Below, in pieces: positions 1 through 8,230 of a stretch of DNA of 48,435 bases. Made by a program: the position numbers and the translations under genes. This DNA is from a bacterium (lineage in GTDB: Bacteria > SZUA-79 > Acidulodesulfobacterales > Acidulodesulfobacteraceae): positions 1-48,435 of the forward strand of contig JAJZJX010000012.1 of NCBI GenBank assembly GCA_021850985.1, given 5' to 3'. Under the pieces are notes generated by a model. It saw only the letters and a program-made list of their open reading frames with translations. It made no database searches and was not told the DNA's origin. The stretch's first letter is position 1. Every line of letters begins with the position of its first letter.

Positions 1-190
1 CGTTTTTTACTTTTTCTTCTATGTAGGCGTTATTATTGAAAAAACGGCTGAGCGTTATGCCGTTTAAAAATCTGTCCGAATATCCGGTAAGTTCCTGTGC
101 TGGAAGGTTTAAAAATTTTAAAACGAGGTTTTCGTCGAATAAAATAACGGAATAGTTTAAATTGTTAAGTATTAGACCGTTTATGTCCAT
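1..190 (-). CDS. PAS-domain sensor protein, N-terminal fragment (NtrB-like)
   Basis: The gene starts with ATG at 190 and runs off the left edge, so only 63 codons are visible. The translation has the shape of an N-terminal PAS domain as found in NtrB/GlnL-type histidine kinases: a short helix (ILNNLNYSVILFDE), then LKFLNLPAQELTGYS. The kinase part would lie outside the window, so the sensor-kinase identity is inferred from the PAS pattern only. A diguanylate cyclase or other PAS protein is possible. The upstream DNA is very AT-rich and no clear ribosome binding site is visible. Confidence 0.55.
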   Translation of the reverse strand, partial: MDINGLILNNLNYSVILFDENLVLKFLNLPAQELTGYSDRFLNGITLSRFFNNNAYIEEKVKN

Positions 191-752
191 TTTTATGTTA
201 TACTTTATGTTATGCTTTATATTATATTATAAAGCATAAAAATTAGTTACAATATTTTTATATTTCTATTCCCTAATTTCAAAAAATAAAATATGTTACA
301 ATTATCATATTATTATGGGAAACAATATTGTAAAAACAAAAAATATACTTTAAAAATTATTACATATACTTATTAATAAAAGTGTCCAATTTAATTATTT
401 GACACTTTGTCCGTAAACTCAGTCAGGAGTAAGCAAATAAATAAATCTTGTCCCTTTAATTAAAATTATATGAATAAAATATATGAGAAATAAATAAAAA
501 AATGTAAAATAAATTATATTAGAAACTATAATTATTTATTTGACTATAATAAACAACAATGATAATATTTAGTGATTATAATATTCAAATATATATAAAG
601 AATTAGAGGCCATAATCATAAACCCATATAATGTTTATAATCGTTATTATCTATATTATATTAATTATATAATATCCATTGAAAGTTGCAGTTATGCTTC
701 TTTATGCCTAATATGTTATTATTAAATTATCTAAAATCCAAAATCTAAAATT
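191..752. other. AT-rich intergenic region with repeat debris
   Basis: No convincing gene is seen on either strand. The stretch has a short inverted repeat around 380-408 (AAGTGTC and GACACTT arms), which resembles an insertion-sequence end. At about 430-452 it has a copy of the string AGTAAGCAAATAAATAAATC, which recurs at 3249-3268. The latter belongs to a dispersed repeat, not to a gene. Confidence 0.5.
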
Positions 753-1898
753 ATGAACCAAAAAAAAATAATTAAAAGGCGGTTATTTGAACTTATACTA
801 AAACATTCATTCAAAGGAAAAGCTATTATAATACTTGGGCCGAGACAGTCGGGAAAAACAACCCTGTTATTGGAAATAGCTAATGCTTTTAATAAGCCTT
901 ACATATTTCTTAATTGCGACGAACCCGATATTAGAGATATTCTTTTTAATGCGACGTCCGATAAACTTAAAGCCGTTATAGGAAAAAATTCCGTCGTAAT
1001 AATAGACGAAGCCCAAAGAGTTAAAAATATTGGTTTAACTATCAAGTTAATAGTCGATAGCATTGAAAATGTTCAGGTTATAGCATCCGGTTCTTCTTCG
1101 TTTGAACTTTCGAACGAGATAAACGAACCGTTGACGGGCAGAAAATATGAATTCAGGCTGCTGCCGTTTTCTACGGAAGAGCTTATAAACGAATTTGGGC
1201 TGCTTAAGGAAAAAAGGCTTCTTGAAAACAGGCTTATTTACGGGATGTATCCCGACATAATAAACTCGGAAGGGCAGGGGCTTGAAAAAGAAAATTTAAG
1301 AAATTTAAGCGACAGCTATTTGTATAAAGATATATTTACTTTTAACGAAATAAGGCGGCCGGAAACTATATTTAAACTTATTGAGTCGCTGGCGCTTCAA
1401 GTATGTTCGGAAGTTTCTTATAACGAATTGTCGAGGCAGGTTGAAATAGATAAAGTAACCGTCCAAAGATATATAGACTTATTGGAAAAGTCTTTTGTAA
1501 TATTCAGATTACGGTCTTTTAGCCGTAATTTAAGAAACGAACTCAAAAAAAGCACGAAAATATATTTTTGGGATAACGGCATTAGAAATGCGGTTATTAA
1601 CGATTTTTCAGTTTTAAATTTAAGGCAGGATAAAGGCAAATTATGGGAAAATTTTCTCGTAAGCGAAAGAATAAAATTTAATTTTAATAAAAACAGATGG
1701 GTTAAAAGCTATTTTTGGCGCACTATTCAAAAACAGGAAATAGATTACATAGAAGAAGAGAACGGTAAAATAAACGCTTATGAATTTAAATGGAATATAA
1801 AATCAAAAATAAAAACACCGTCTTCTTTCCAAGAAACATACGGTTCTACGGTTTCGGCCGTCAACCCTGAAAATTATACGGAGTTTTTAACTAAATGA
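753..1898 (+). CDS. AAA+ ATPase with DUF4143 C-terminal domain
   Basis: A 381-residue ATP-binding protein of the AAA_14/DUF4143 family, widespread and of uncertain role, often found in accessory DNA. The Walker A motif GPRQSGKTTLLLEIA lies at about residues 30-44 and the Walker B motif VVIIDEAQ at about 80-87. The C-terminal half (from about residue 200) has the DUF4143 pattern: a helix-turn-helix-like segment (VTVQRYIDLLEKSFVIFRL) and a final nuclease-like block (EIDYIEEENGKINAYEFKW). The length is normal, so it looks intact. A related but degraded copy of its 3' end lies at 2378-2566. It stands alone, without an operon partner. Confidence 0.85.
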   Translation: MNQKKIIKRRLFELILKHSFKGKAIIILGPRQSGKTTLLLEIANAFNKPYIFLNCDEPDIRDILFNATSDKLKAVIGKNSVVIIDEAQRVKNIGLTIKLIVDSIENVQVIASGSSSFELSNEINEPLTGRKYEFRLLPFSTEELINEFGLLKEKRLLENRLIYGMYPDIINSEGQGLEKENLRNLSDSYLYKDIFTFNEIRRPETIFKLIESLALQVCSEVSYNELSRQVEIDKVTVQRYIDLLEKSFVIFRLRSFSRNLRNELKKSTKIYFWDNGIRNAVINDFSVLNLRQDKGKLWENFLVSERIKFNFNKNRWVKSYFWRTIQKQEIDYIEEENGKINAYEFKWNIKSKIKTPSSFQETYGSTVSAVNPENYTEFLTK

Positions 1899-2092
1899 AT
1901 AACGGATATTGCAATAATGGCAATAAGACGGACAATAATGAGTAATCAATAATATGTTTATTTTAATATCGGCATTTTTCAATTTATTATGTATGATGTA
2001 GATGTAAGATGTAAGATAAAGCGGAGGGGCATATCATAAATAAATCTGTCCCCTGCTACGTTATTTTATGTTATTATTTATATATAAACATA

Positions 2093-2290
2093 CCTTAAAT
2101 CACCGTTAGGAATTTATTTTTCTGGATGAGCCGCCTTAATACCGGCGGCTTTAAACCGTACCTGCTTACGCAGGAATGACTTTTAGAGGATTTAATATTT
2201 AACCTAATGGGTGTCATTCCCGCGTAGGCGGGAATCCAATCTTTATTACATATTGAAGCGACTTTAATAGTTTCTAACGGTGATTTAAGG
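2093..2290. mobile_element. 198-bp MITE-like element, copy 1
   Basis: The element is bounded by perfect 17-bp inverted repeats (CCTTAAATCACCGTTAG at the left, its complement at the right) and flanked by TA on both sides, as expected for Tc1/mariner-IS630-type non-autonomous elements. Inside is a long imperfect palindrome whose arms contain the common GTCATTCCCGCGTAGGCGGG-type repeat. An extra GC-rich hairpin (GCCGCCTTAATACCGGCGGC) sits in the left arm. A second copy of exactly the same length is at 7354-7551. It has no coding capacity. Confidence 0.8.
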
Positions 2291-2377
2291 TAATTATAAT
2301 TGGTTTAAAAAGCTTGATTTGACAAAATTAGATTTGGGTAAAGGTAAAAGAATGATAGTTAAGGGCGGGACATATGA

Positions 2378-2566
2378 CCCGAAATTTCAAATAACGGTAA
2401 AGAGGTAGATTTAGTGGAAGAAAACGAAGGAATTTTGTCCTCATACGAATTAAAATGGACTAAAGATAAACATAATAATAAAACGATAGCTTTATGGAAT
2501 AAAACATACTCAAATGCACCGTTATCGGTTGTCAACAATGAAAACTACTTAGATTTTGTATTATAA
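2378..2566 (+). pseudogene. 3' remnant of a second AAA/DUF4143 ATPase
   Basis: An open frame from about 2378 to the TAA at 2566 encodes NGKEVDLVEENEG, SSYELKWTKDK and a terminal VVNNENYLDFVL. This matches the C-terminus of the intact ATPase at 753-1898 (EIDYIEEENGKINAYEFKW and AVNPENYTEFLTK). The ATPase domain is missing and there are stops upstream, so this is a truncated relic. The nearby MITE-like element (2093-2290) may mark the rearrangement. The identity rests on this internal comparison. Confidence 0.7.
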
Positions 2567-2602
2567 GGGATTTTAAATTTTAAATATTTCACAGCTATGA
2601 TC

Positions 2603-2875
2603 CTATGTTAAAAACCTGTGAATAATGCTTTTGATAAAAGTTTGATATCTTAGTCCGTTTTTTGTAGCGATAATTTTTATTTTTTCTAAGTCGTCCGAAG
2701 AGATTCTAAGAGTTATAGTTTTATCTTGCTTTTTTGTATAATCTTTAGCGGCATTTTTAAGTTTGTTTATATTTTTAACATCATTTTTTATAGATTTTAA
2801 ATCTAAATCATTTAAAGATTCTATAATTTCCTTTTCTTCTTCGTCTATATAATTATTATTTATTGTTTTTCTCAT
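2603..2875 (-). CDS. CopG-type antitoxin of a BrnT/BrnA-like pair
   Basis: A 90-residue acidic protein with a C-terminal ribbon-helix-helix-like segment (KTITLRISSDDLEKIKIIA then LRYQTFIKSIIHRFL), typical of CopG/BrnA antitoxins that bind DNA and neutralise a BrnT toxin. Its start overlaps the stop of the upstream toxin gene by 4 bp (2872-2875), so the two are co-translated toxin first, the normal brnTA order. It presumably represses its own promoter upstream of the toxin. The N-terminal half is charged and of low complexity. Confidence 0.8.
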   Translation of the reverse strand: MRKTINNNYIDEEEKEIIESLNDLDLKSIKNDVKNINKLKNAAKDYTKKQDKTITLRISSDDLEKIKIIATKNGLRYQTFIKSIIHRFLT

Positions 2876-3147
2876 TTTTTTCTGTCTCCTATTATTTTTT
2901 TAAATCTTCTATCCGGATAAACGGTTTTTAGAAAAATTTCATTTTCAGTCTGCACATATGGTACGCAATATGTATAATCATTTATCAATATAACCATTAT
3001 TCTTTGATTCGGATATTTATAATGGTTAGGATGTTCGAAATCTAAAGCTATTTCACCATTCGCCATTTTATCTATAACCGTTTTAAAATTGACGCCTCTT
3101 TTTTTTAGTAATTTTTTGTTTTTATTTTCATCGAAAATAATTCTCAT
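2872..3147 (-). CDS. brnT: BrnT-family toxin (DUF497-like)
   Basis: A 91-residue protein with the BrnT/DUF497 layout: an N-terminal segment in which a lysine-rich loop precedes GVNFKTVIDKMANGE, a central strand around NQRIMVILIND, and a C-terminal strand ending in KTVYPDRRFKK. BrnT proteins are RelE-fold ribonucleases that block translation. This member has the EHPN-YPNQ subtype, which differs from the second BrnT at 43236-43499. It overlaps the antitoxin gene by 4 bp. The upstream DNA is repeat-rich (see 3236-3276). Confidence 0.75.
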   Translation of the reverse strand: MRIIFDENKNKKLLKKRGVNFKTVIDKMANGEIALDFEHPNHYKYPNQRIMVILINDYTYCVPYVQTENEIFLKTVYPDRRFKKIIGDRKK

Positions 3148-3736
3148 TTTTTAATTATAACTTGAATTGCAAGTATTTACAATGTAAATTTATATTGCGT
3201 AAAATTAATGCCGATATGTTTATTATAATCTCTGCAAACCCAGCCGGCAGTAAGCAAATAAATAAATCTGTCCCCATCATGCCTGTTTCCGGTTTTCTTT
3301 CTCTTTTTCTTCTATGTACCTTTTTTCTTGTCTTCATTATAAGCCCTGCGTTTAATAAAGTTTTATAAAGATGGGTGTAACTTTTTTCTACTCCTTTATT
3401 AAAATAATCTGATATAACATAAAATACTTTGGATTTTATATATAAGCGGATAACCTCCTTTAATTGGGGCTGATGGTGTTATTCGCTATTTTATTATTAT
3501 TTTTAGTTAAGGAATAGACATTTTAAAAGTTATTTTGCTATAGATATTTTAAAAGTTTTTAACACATTGAAAGCGGCAATTTGATTTTGCAGAGAAAAAG
3601 AGCTATAATCTACGCATAACACATGCGGAGATTATAGCTATGTATATTTATCAACATATAATGTTCCCATAAATTAATACAACCCTCATAGGTGGATTCG
3701 GGAATTAAATACAGATGAATAAAAAGGTAATGCGCA
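3148..3736. other. Repeat-rich intergenic region
   Basis: No supportable gene. At 3236-3276 lies a dispersed repeat (AGCCGGCAGTAAGCAAATAA followed by an ATCTGTCCCC string), partly shared with 425-455 and 2034-2052. A strong hairpin is at 3601-3639. The overlapping open frames on both strands here are low-complexity products of the repeat. The 3640-3736 part is the leader of the MntA/HepT operon, and from 3703 onward it is duplicated at 7552-8007. Confidence 0.55.
3601..3639. repeat. Hairpin with 17-bp arms
   Basis: The arms AGCTATAATCTACGCAT and ATGCGGAGATTATAGCT pair with one mismatch around the 5-base loop AACAC. There is no T-run after the stem, so a simple intrinsic terminator is unlikely. 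It could be the end of a small mobile element or an operator-like site in front of the MntA/HepT operon. Confidence 0.5.
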
Positions 3737-4158
3737 ATGGAATCTTTAAAAATGTATCAAAAAACCATTATTGATTTCCTTAAATCTAAAATACTGAATC
3801 TTCAAACTGTTATAGTTTTCGGTAGTTTTGCAAATAATTCGGCGAATAAAAATAGCGATATAGATATAGCTTTTTTAAGTAAAGATAAAATTTCTAATAT
3901 AGAAAGATGGCAATTACAAGAAGAGTTAGCCTCTAAATTAAATAAAAATGTAGATTTAGTCGATTTAGAAACCGCAAATGATGTTTTTAAATTTCAAGTA
4001 GCTTCACAAGGTGTTGTAATATATGCCGCTTGCAAACGGGATACAGAATATTATTTAGATAATATATATACTGCCTACTTACAGCTAAACGATGACAGAA
4101 AGGCTATTTTAGACGATATAAATAATGGTGTATATTATGCAAGATGATTTAATAATCA
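3703..4158 (+). repeat. 456-bp duplicated block, copy A (inverted relative to 7552-8007)
   Basis: The block holds the leader and the whole mntA gene plus the first codons of hepT. The reverse complement at 7552-8007 has the same length and differs at only five positions that I found (4006, 4012, 4035, 4036, 4044), all inside 39 bp. The two copies face each other across a 3.4-kb interval with the IS256 and TrlF-like relics. Confidence 0.85.
3737..4147 (+). CDS. mntA: MntA-type nucleotidyltransferase antitoxin
   Basis: A 136-residue minimal nucleotidyltransferase. The signature GSFANNSANKNSDIDIAF (about residues 28-45) carries the G-S and D-x-D catalytic residues. MntA proteins are antitoxins that neutralise HEPN toxins by adding AMP to them, and the HepT gene follows immediately. 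The ATG at 3737 is preceded by a weak purine-rich stretch (AAAAAGGTAATG). The end overlaps hepT by 11 bp, indicating translational coupling. An almost identical orphan copy is at 7563-7973. Confidence 0.88.
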   Translation: MESLKMYQKTIIDFLKSKILNLQTVIVFGSFANNSANKNSDIDIAFLSKDKISNIERWQLQEELASKLNKNVDLVDLETANDVFKFQVASQGVVIYAACKRDTEYYLDNIYTAYLQLNDDRKAILDDINNGVYYAR

Positions 4159-4544
4159 ATAAAATAGGCACTATTAATAAATGTCTAGACAGAATAAAAT
4201 ATGAATATGAAGAATCAAAAGATCTGTTTAAAAAAGATTTTACTAAGCAAGATGCCGTTATATTAAATTTAGAAAGAGCATCTCAAGCAGCAATAGATAT
4301 CGCTTCTCACATAGTCAGGATTAAAAAATTAGGCATTCCGCAAACAAATAGAGATGTTTTTGTATTTTTAGAAAATGCAAATTTAATTTCAAATGAAACC
4401 AGCAAAAAAATGCAGGCTATGGTTGGTTTTAGAAATATTGCCGTTCATGACTATCAGACTCTAAATTTAGATATAATAATAGAAATTTTAGAAAAACATT
4501 TAAATGATTTTGTAGAGTTCATAAATCAGATCATTAAGTCTTAA
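4137..4544 (+). CDS. hepT: HepT-type HEPN toxin (ribonuclease)
   Basis: A HEPN-domain protein of the DUF86/HepT family, 135 residues from the ATG at 4137. That start gives the usual family N-terminus MQDDLIINKIGTI; an ATG at 4125 is also in frame but less typical. The catalytic R-x4-H motif is RNIAVHDY, near residue 103, with the conserved Tyr that MntA modifies. HepT cleaves RNA when not AMPylated. It forms an operon with mntA. Its second copy downstream of 7563-7973 was lost apart from the first few codons, where a MITE-like element sits. Confidence 0.88.
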   Translation: MQDDLIINKIGTINKCLDRIKYEYEESKDLFKKDFTKQDAVILNLERASQAAIDIASHIVRIKKLGIPQTNRDVFVFLENANLISNETSKKMQAMVGFRNIAVHDYQTLNLDIIIEILEKHLNDFVEFINQIIKS

Positions 4545-4585
4545 AAACGAGAACTTAATATAGTGTCTAATTTTATTCCAGTTAA

Positions 4586-5193
4586 TTAGGGGGCTAATAC
4601 ATAAACGCCGTCTTCTTTAATATTGTAGTGTATGGCGTCTAACCAGACGAAAGGATAGACTCTTTCTAACGGGCGGGACTGCCATTCCCTTACCTTTTCT
4701 ATGATTTTATCAGTTATTGCATTAATGGTAGCTGAAGATATAGAAATCTGATAAATCTCTTGAATATGTTTTGAAATATCGGCATAACTTAGACCTAAGG
4801 CGTACATCGAAAGTATCCTTTTTCTTCTATCTCGTCCGATAACATCGTCTGGTGCTTTTTGACCATCTGCGGTTCGAAAGAGCCGCTTCTGTCACGGGGA
4901 GTATCAAGTTCAAATGAGCCGGAATGGGTCTTAATGGTCTTGGAATTATAGCCGTTTCTTCTGTTGGATTTGCCGGAAAGAGCATCCTGGGCTATATGAG
5001 ACTCTACTTCGGCGGATAGGGCTGTTTCTATAAGTTCTTTGATTAGAGGGGTTAAAACTCCGTCTTCTCCGGTTAGTTTTTTGCCGGACATTAAATCTTT
5101 AACCGCCTGGTTGAAGTCGAATGCGGAATTTTTCTTAAGTTCCTGTAAAATGGATTCGGTTGATCCTGTTCTTAGTTTAGTTCTTTGTTTCAT
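4586..5193 (-). pseudogene. IS256-family transposase remnant, frameshifted and truncated
   Basis: The first part (5193 to about 4810) encodes a typical IS256/Transposase_mut N-terminus, including DLMSGKKLTGEDGVLTPLIK and NRRNGYNSKTIKT. A frame change at about 4815 (EEKGYFRC where EEKILSMYA is expected) breaks the gene. The next frame continues with MYALGLSYADISKHIQEIY and PFVWLDAIHYNIKEDGVYV and stops after about 200 codons in total; an intact transposase has about 400 residues with a DDE centre. The outer left end lies near 5236-5256 (GTGTCAGTCTGG and GAGACCG strings on the minus strand). It interrupts the TrlF-like gene. Confidence 0.88.
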
Positions 5194-5256
5194 TTGTCAG
5201 TCTCCTTGTATAAGGTTAGATTATACCAGACTGACACGAAATTTTAAACGGTCTCG

Positions 5257-6996
5257 AAAATTCTTTTTTAGTTTTTAAAAATGTTTCATGTTTAATTTTT
5301 AATTTTTTCAATATTTCTTCGAGTTTATTTTTATCGTTTTTTTGCTGTTCGATAAATTTAATTATAAAAACATATTCATCCATAAAATCTTTAAAAAAAT
5401 CTATATTTTGATTTGATTTGTATTGATAGTGATTTTTGATAGCATCTTCGTGTTCATTTATAAAGGAGTCTAAATCTGTGATAAATGTTGAAAAATCATT
5501 AATTATCTGCTTTAATTTGCGGTCATCAGTATTAAAATCTGTCTGTTTTTTAAATTTTGCTTCTATACCATATTCTGCAAATTTTTTTATGTTATATTCG
5601 GCATCTTGCTTTTGCTTTTCATATTCTTTAATCTGTTCGTCTATATTGGAAAGTTTCTTAAATTGGAAGATTTTATCGATTACAATCTGTTTTTGTTCCT
5701 CAATTTTTTTTCTTACATCGAAAAGCTTTTCTCCCATTAGTTTTTCGACTAAAACCTTTTCAAATCCTTCTCTGCTGTTGGATAAATCTTTTTGGCCAAA
5801 GTATAGAGGATTTTTCATGACTGTTTCTTTTATAGAAATGCCTGGCTGAAGTGTGTCTTCTATATAGACCGACGGAAATTCATTTAGGATTCTTTTTATT
5901 TTATATTCCGAACCGAACCTATCTATGGCGGTAACAACTGCCGTTCCACCGCTGCCTAAAACATATGCGACTAATCTGTTTTTATATTCTTTATCGTCAG
6001 TTTTTTCGCCGAGCGGAATATCAAGAACATATCGCAATACTTCAATAATAGACGATTTACCGCTGCCCCTAATTCCTATAAGCGTATTTAGTTCCGGAGA
6101 AAAATAGATTGTTTTTTGATCTAAAATACCGCCTTTGAATGCAATACTTTTAATATACGAATGTTTTTCTTTAGGCGGTTCATTTTGTCTTACGCGGCCA
6201 TTATAATCCGTCAAAGCATATTTTACCGCTTCAAAAGAGAAATCGCCTATTTTAAGCCATGTTTGCCCATTTTTAGCGCCGATTTCATCAATTGATTTGC
6301 AGTCTGAACCCTCTACTTCTGCGGGATACCAGTTTCCAAGCCACGATTTTACTTTTTCCCTGCAAACTCTGCCTCTATATTGTACATCGTGAGTCCTTAC
6401 TTTCTGAAAACCGAGCGTTCTCCTTCTAAATATATTATCTTTACCAAGCTCCCCAATCCTTCCACCTTTAAGCTCATGCCATAAGCCGCATTCCTGTTCT
6501 ACATGCGCAAATATAATAAAATAATCCTTTTGATATCCGTCAAGTTTTTTTATCGTGTCTATAAGATTGAGTGATGCGCGACCGTTTTTATGTTCATATA
6601 CTGCCGGTGTTTGTCCTTCAAAAGCGATATTTAAAAATTGATTTATATAATCCTGACCATTTTCAAGCCATTGAGCTGAAAATGCTATGATGGTATGAAT
6701 TCCGCTTGCTCCGTCGTTTACTGAAAGTTCTACACCTGGAAGTATAAAAATTTCTTCCTTTATTGCTTTTTTTTAAGACTATCGAACTCGCTTTTATCAA
6801 ATTTATTGTGATTAGCGATAACCCCGATTTTTATATTATGCTCCTTAAGCTTCGCAACATAATCATCCAAAAAGGAATTTTCTTCACCGTTATAAACAAA
6901 CTCTTTATCAGCCTTAGTATGTAAATGAAAGTCCGCCCTGAGCCAAACGGAACCATAACGAAATATTTCTAATTGTTTATGTTCTTTGGACATCAT
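5257..6996 (-). pseudogene. TrlF-like protein: PHP phosphoesterase domain plus SMC/AAA-like ATPase, disrupted
   Basis: Starting at 6996 (or ATG 6993), the product opens with YGSVWLRADFHLHTKADKEF, a PHP-type metal-binding start, and VIANHNKFD. After about 75 residues the frame breaks in a run of eight A (about 6766-6773): SLKKKQ-stop in one frame, AIKEEIFILPGVELSVN in the next. That second frame is open to about 5257 with no stop. It includes SIDEIGAKNGQTWLKIG, a Walker A motif GIRGSGKSSIIEVL and a long coiled coil (DEQIKEYEKQKQDAEYNIKK). The gene is cut off by the IS256 remnant before the second ATPase half. Such PHP-SMC ATPases are found in defence islands; a defence role is inference. Confidence 0.8.
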
Positions 6997-7042
6997 TATA
7001 GATTCTTATTTATTATTACTAACCCCAGGAGGTTATCGAATT

Positions 7043-7108
7043 ATGAAAAATTATATCATACATAAAGCTAAAAGTAAATTTACTCCGTTTGCCTTAATCC
7101 TGCAATAG
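7043..7108 (+). pseudogene. Short open frame with strong ribosome binding site, likely gene start cut by a repeat
   Basis: A 21-codon frame (MKNYIIHKAKSKFTPFALILQ) follows a near-perfect Shine-Dalgarno sequence (AGGAGGTTATCGAATTATG). Its last codons lie in a dispersed repeat (TTAATCCTGCAATAGAAA, also at 30471-30488 and inverted near 8125-8137). The most likely reading is the 5' end of a lost gene joined to the repeat. A real small peptide is possible but unsupported. Confidence 0.35.
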
Positions 7109-7307
7109 AAAATATTTAGATGTTTCTTCTGTCATTAAATACTGGATTCCCGCTTTCCTCTCTCTTTGTTTGTAGGAAGGATAAACTTCAGCAGTTAAAG
7201 CTTTTTTTTACCGTATTTCTCGATACTTTTAGCTGCTTGGCTATAGCGCGTGTGCCGAGATAAGGATTTTTCTTTTTAAAATTCCTGATTGTTACCCAGT
7301 CTTCCAT
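7094..7307 (-). pseudogene. IS21-type transposase N-terminal remnant
   Basis: From ATG 7307, with an AAGGTGATAAGT leader, the frame encodes MEDWVTIRNFKKKNPYLGT followed by RAIAKQLKVSRNTVKK. This is the helix-turn-helix start of IS21-like IstA transposases. It stops after 39 codons (TGA at 7188-7190) just after an A-run. Removing one A restores a frame that continues to about 7094, ending in the dispersed repeat. An intact IstA is over 400 residues, so this is a small relic. Confidence 0.65.
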
Positions 7308-7353
7308 ACTTATCACCTTTTTCCTCTCCTTCATTAAATTAAATAAATTAAAT

Positions 7354-7551
7354 CCTTAAATCACCGTTAGGAATTTATTTTTCTGGATTCCTGCTTACGT
7401 AGGAATGACTTTTAGAGGATTTAATATTTAACCTAATGGGTGTCATTCCCGCGTAGGCGGGTACGTTTTAAAGCCGTCGGTATTTAGACGGCTCATCCAA
7501 TCTTTATTACATATTGAAGCGACTTTAATAGTTTCTAACGGTGATTTAAGG
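7354..7551. mobile_element. 198-bp MITE-like element, copy 2
   Basis: Same ends (CCTTAAATCACCGTTAG and complement) and same length as 2093-2290. The central part is nearly identical and in the same orientation. The GC-rich hairpin segment, however, is here in the right arm as the reverse complement (around 7461-7498), whereas copy 1 has it in the left arm. The element directly abuts the duplicated mntA block at 7552, inside what was the eighth codon region of a hepT copy. No clear TA duplication is visible at this insertion. Confidence 0.8.
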
Positions 7552-8007
7552 TGATTATTAAATCATCTTGCATAATATACACCATTATTTATATCGTCTA
7601 AAATAGCCTTTCTGTCATCGTTTAGCTGTAAGTAGGCAGTATATATATTATCTAAATAATATTCTATATCCCGCGTGCAAGCGGCATATATTACAACGCC
7701 TTGCGAAGCTACTTGAAATTTAAAAACATCATTTGCGGTTTCTAAATCGACTAAATCTACATTTTTATTTAATTTAGAGGCTAACTCTTCTTGTAATTGC
7801 CATCTTTCTATATTAGAAATTTTATCTTTACTTAAAAAAGCTATATCTATATCGCTATTTTTATTCGCCGAATTATTTGCAAAACTACCGAAAACTATAA
7901 CAGTTTGAAGATTCAGTATTTTAGATTTAAGGAAATCAATAATGGTTTTTTGATACATTTTTAAAGATTCCATTGCGCATTACCTTTTTATTCATCTGTA
8001 TTTAATT
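7552..8007 (-). repeat. 456-bp duplicated block, copy B
   Basis: This is the reverse complement of 3703-4158, with five clustered base differences. It ends exactly at the MITE-like element on one side, and on the other at the shared leader string AATTAAATACAG. Homologous recombination between the two inverted copies could flip the interval with the IS256 and TrlF-like remnants. Confidence 0.85.
7563..7973 (-). CDS. mntA: Orphan MntA-type nucleotidyltransferase (second copy)
   Basis: A 136-residue protein identical to the one at 3737-4147 except for K-to-T and T-to-I changes in the segment ACTRDIEYYL. The active-site signature GSF and SDIDIAF is intact. Its HepT partner is missing: only the first hepT codons remain before the MITE-like element at 7551. 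It may act as an extra antitoxin against the HepT at 4137-4544, or be a duplicate on its way to decay. Confidence 0.85.
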   Translation of the reverse strand: MESLKMYQKTIIDFLKSKILNLQTVIVFGSFANNSANKNSDIDIAFLSKDKISNIERWQLQEELASKLNKNVDLVDLETANDVFKFQVASQGVVIYAACTRDIEYYLDNIYTAYLQLNDDRKAILDDINNGVYYAR

Positions 8008-8230
8008 ATTTAAATAACATATATCATATATTATATATTTTTTATATTCTTAATATATTTTATAACGAATTGATGAACATATCAATCTTCGTTCAATTGC
8101 CGACACCTTTTTCTGAGTATAATTTCTATTGCAGGATTAAGGTATCTTGTATTTATGCATTTGCATAGAATTAAATGCGGAAATTAACTTTACGGTTGCA
8201 AAAATTTGAACGATATTATAGAATTTTATT

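Noticed and set aside
2291-2377. Possible upstream extension of the DUF4143 relic
   Set aside because: A frame with KKLDLTKLDLGKGKRM is open but is in a different register from the relic and matches nothing I recognise.
3155-3368. Overlapping open frames on both strands
   Set aside because: Both translate a dispersed repeat and the T-rich DNA around it; no family match and no ribosome binding site.
4561-4582. Right inverted repeat of the IS256 remnant
   Set aside because: AGTGTCTAATTTTATT shares only GTGTC with the left end near 5236, and no flanking duplication was seen, so the right boundary is left undefined.
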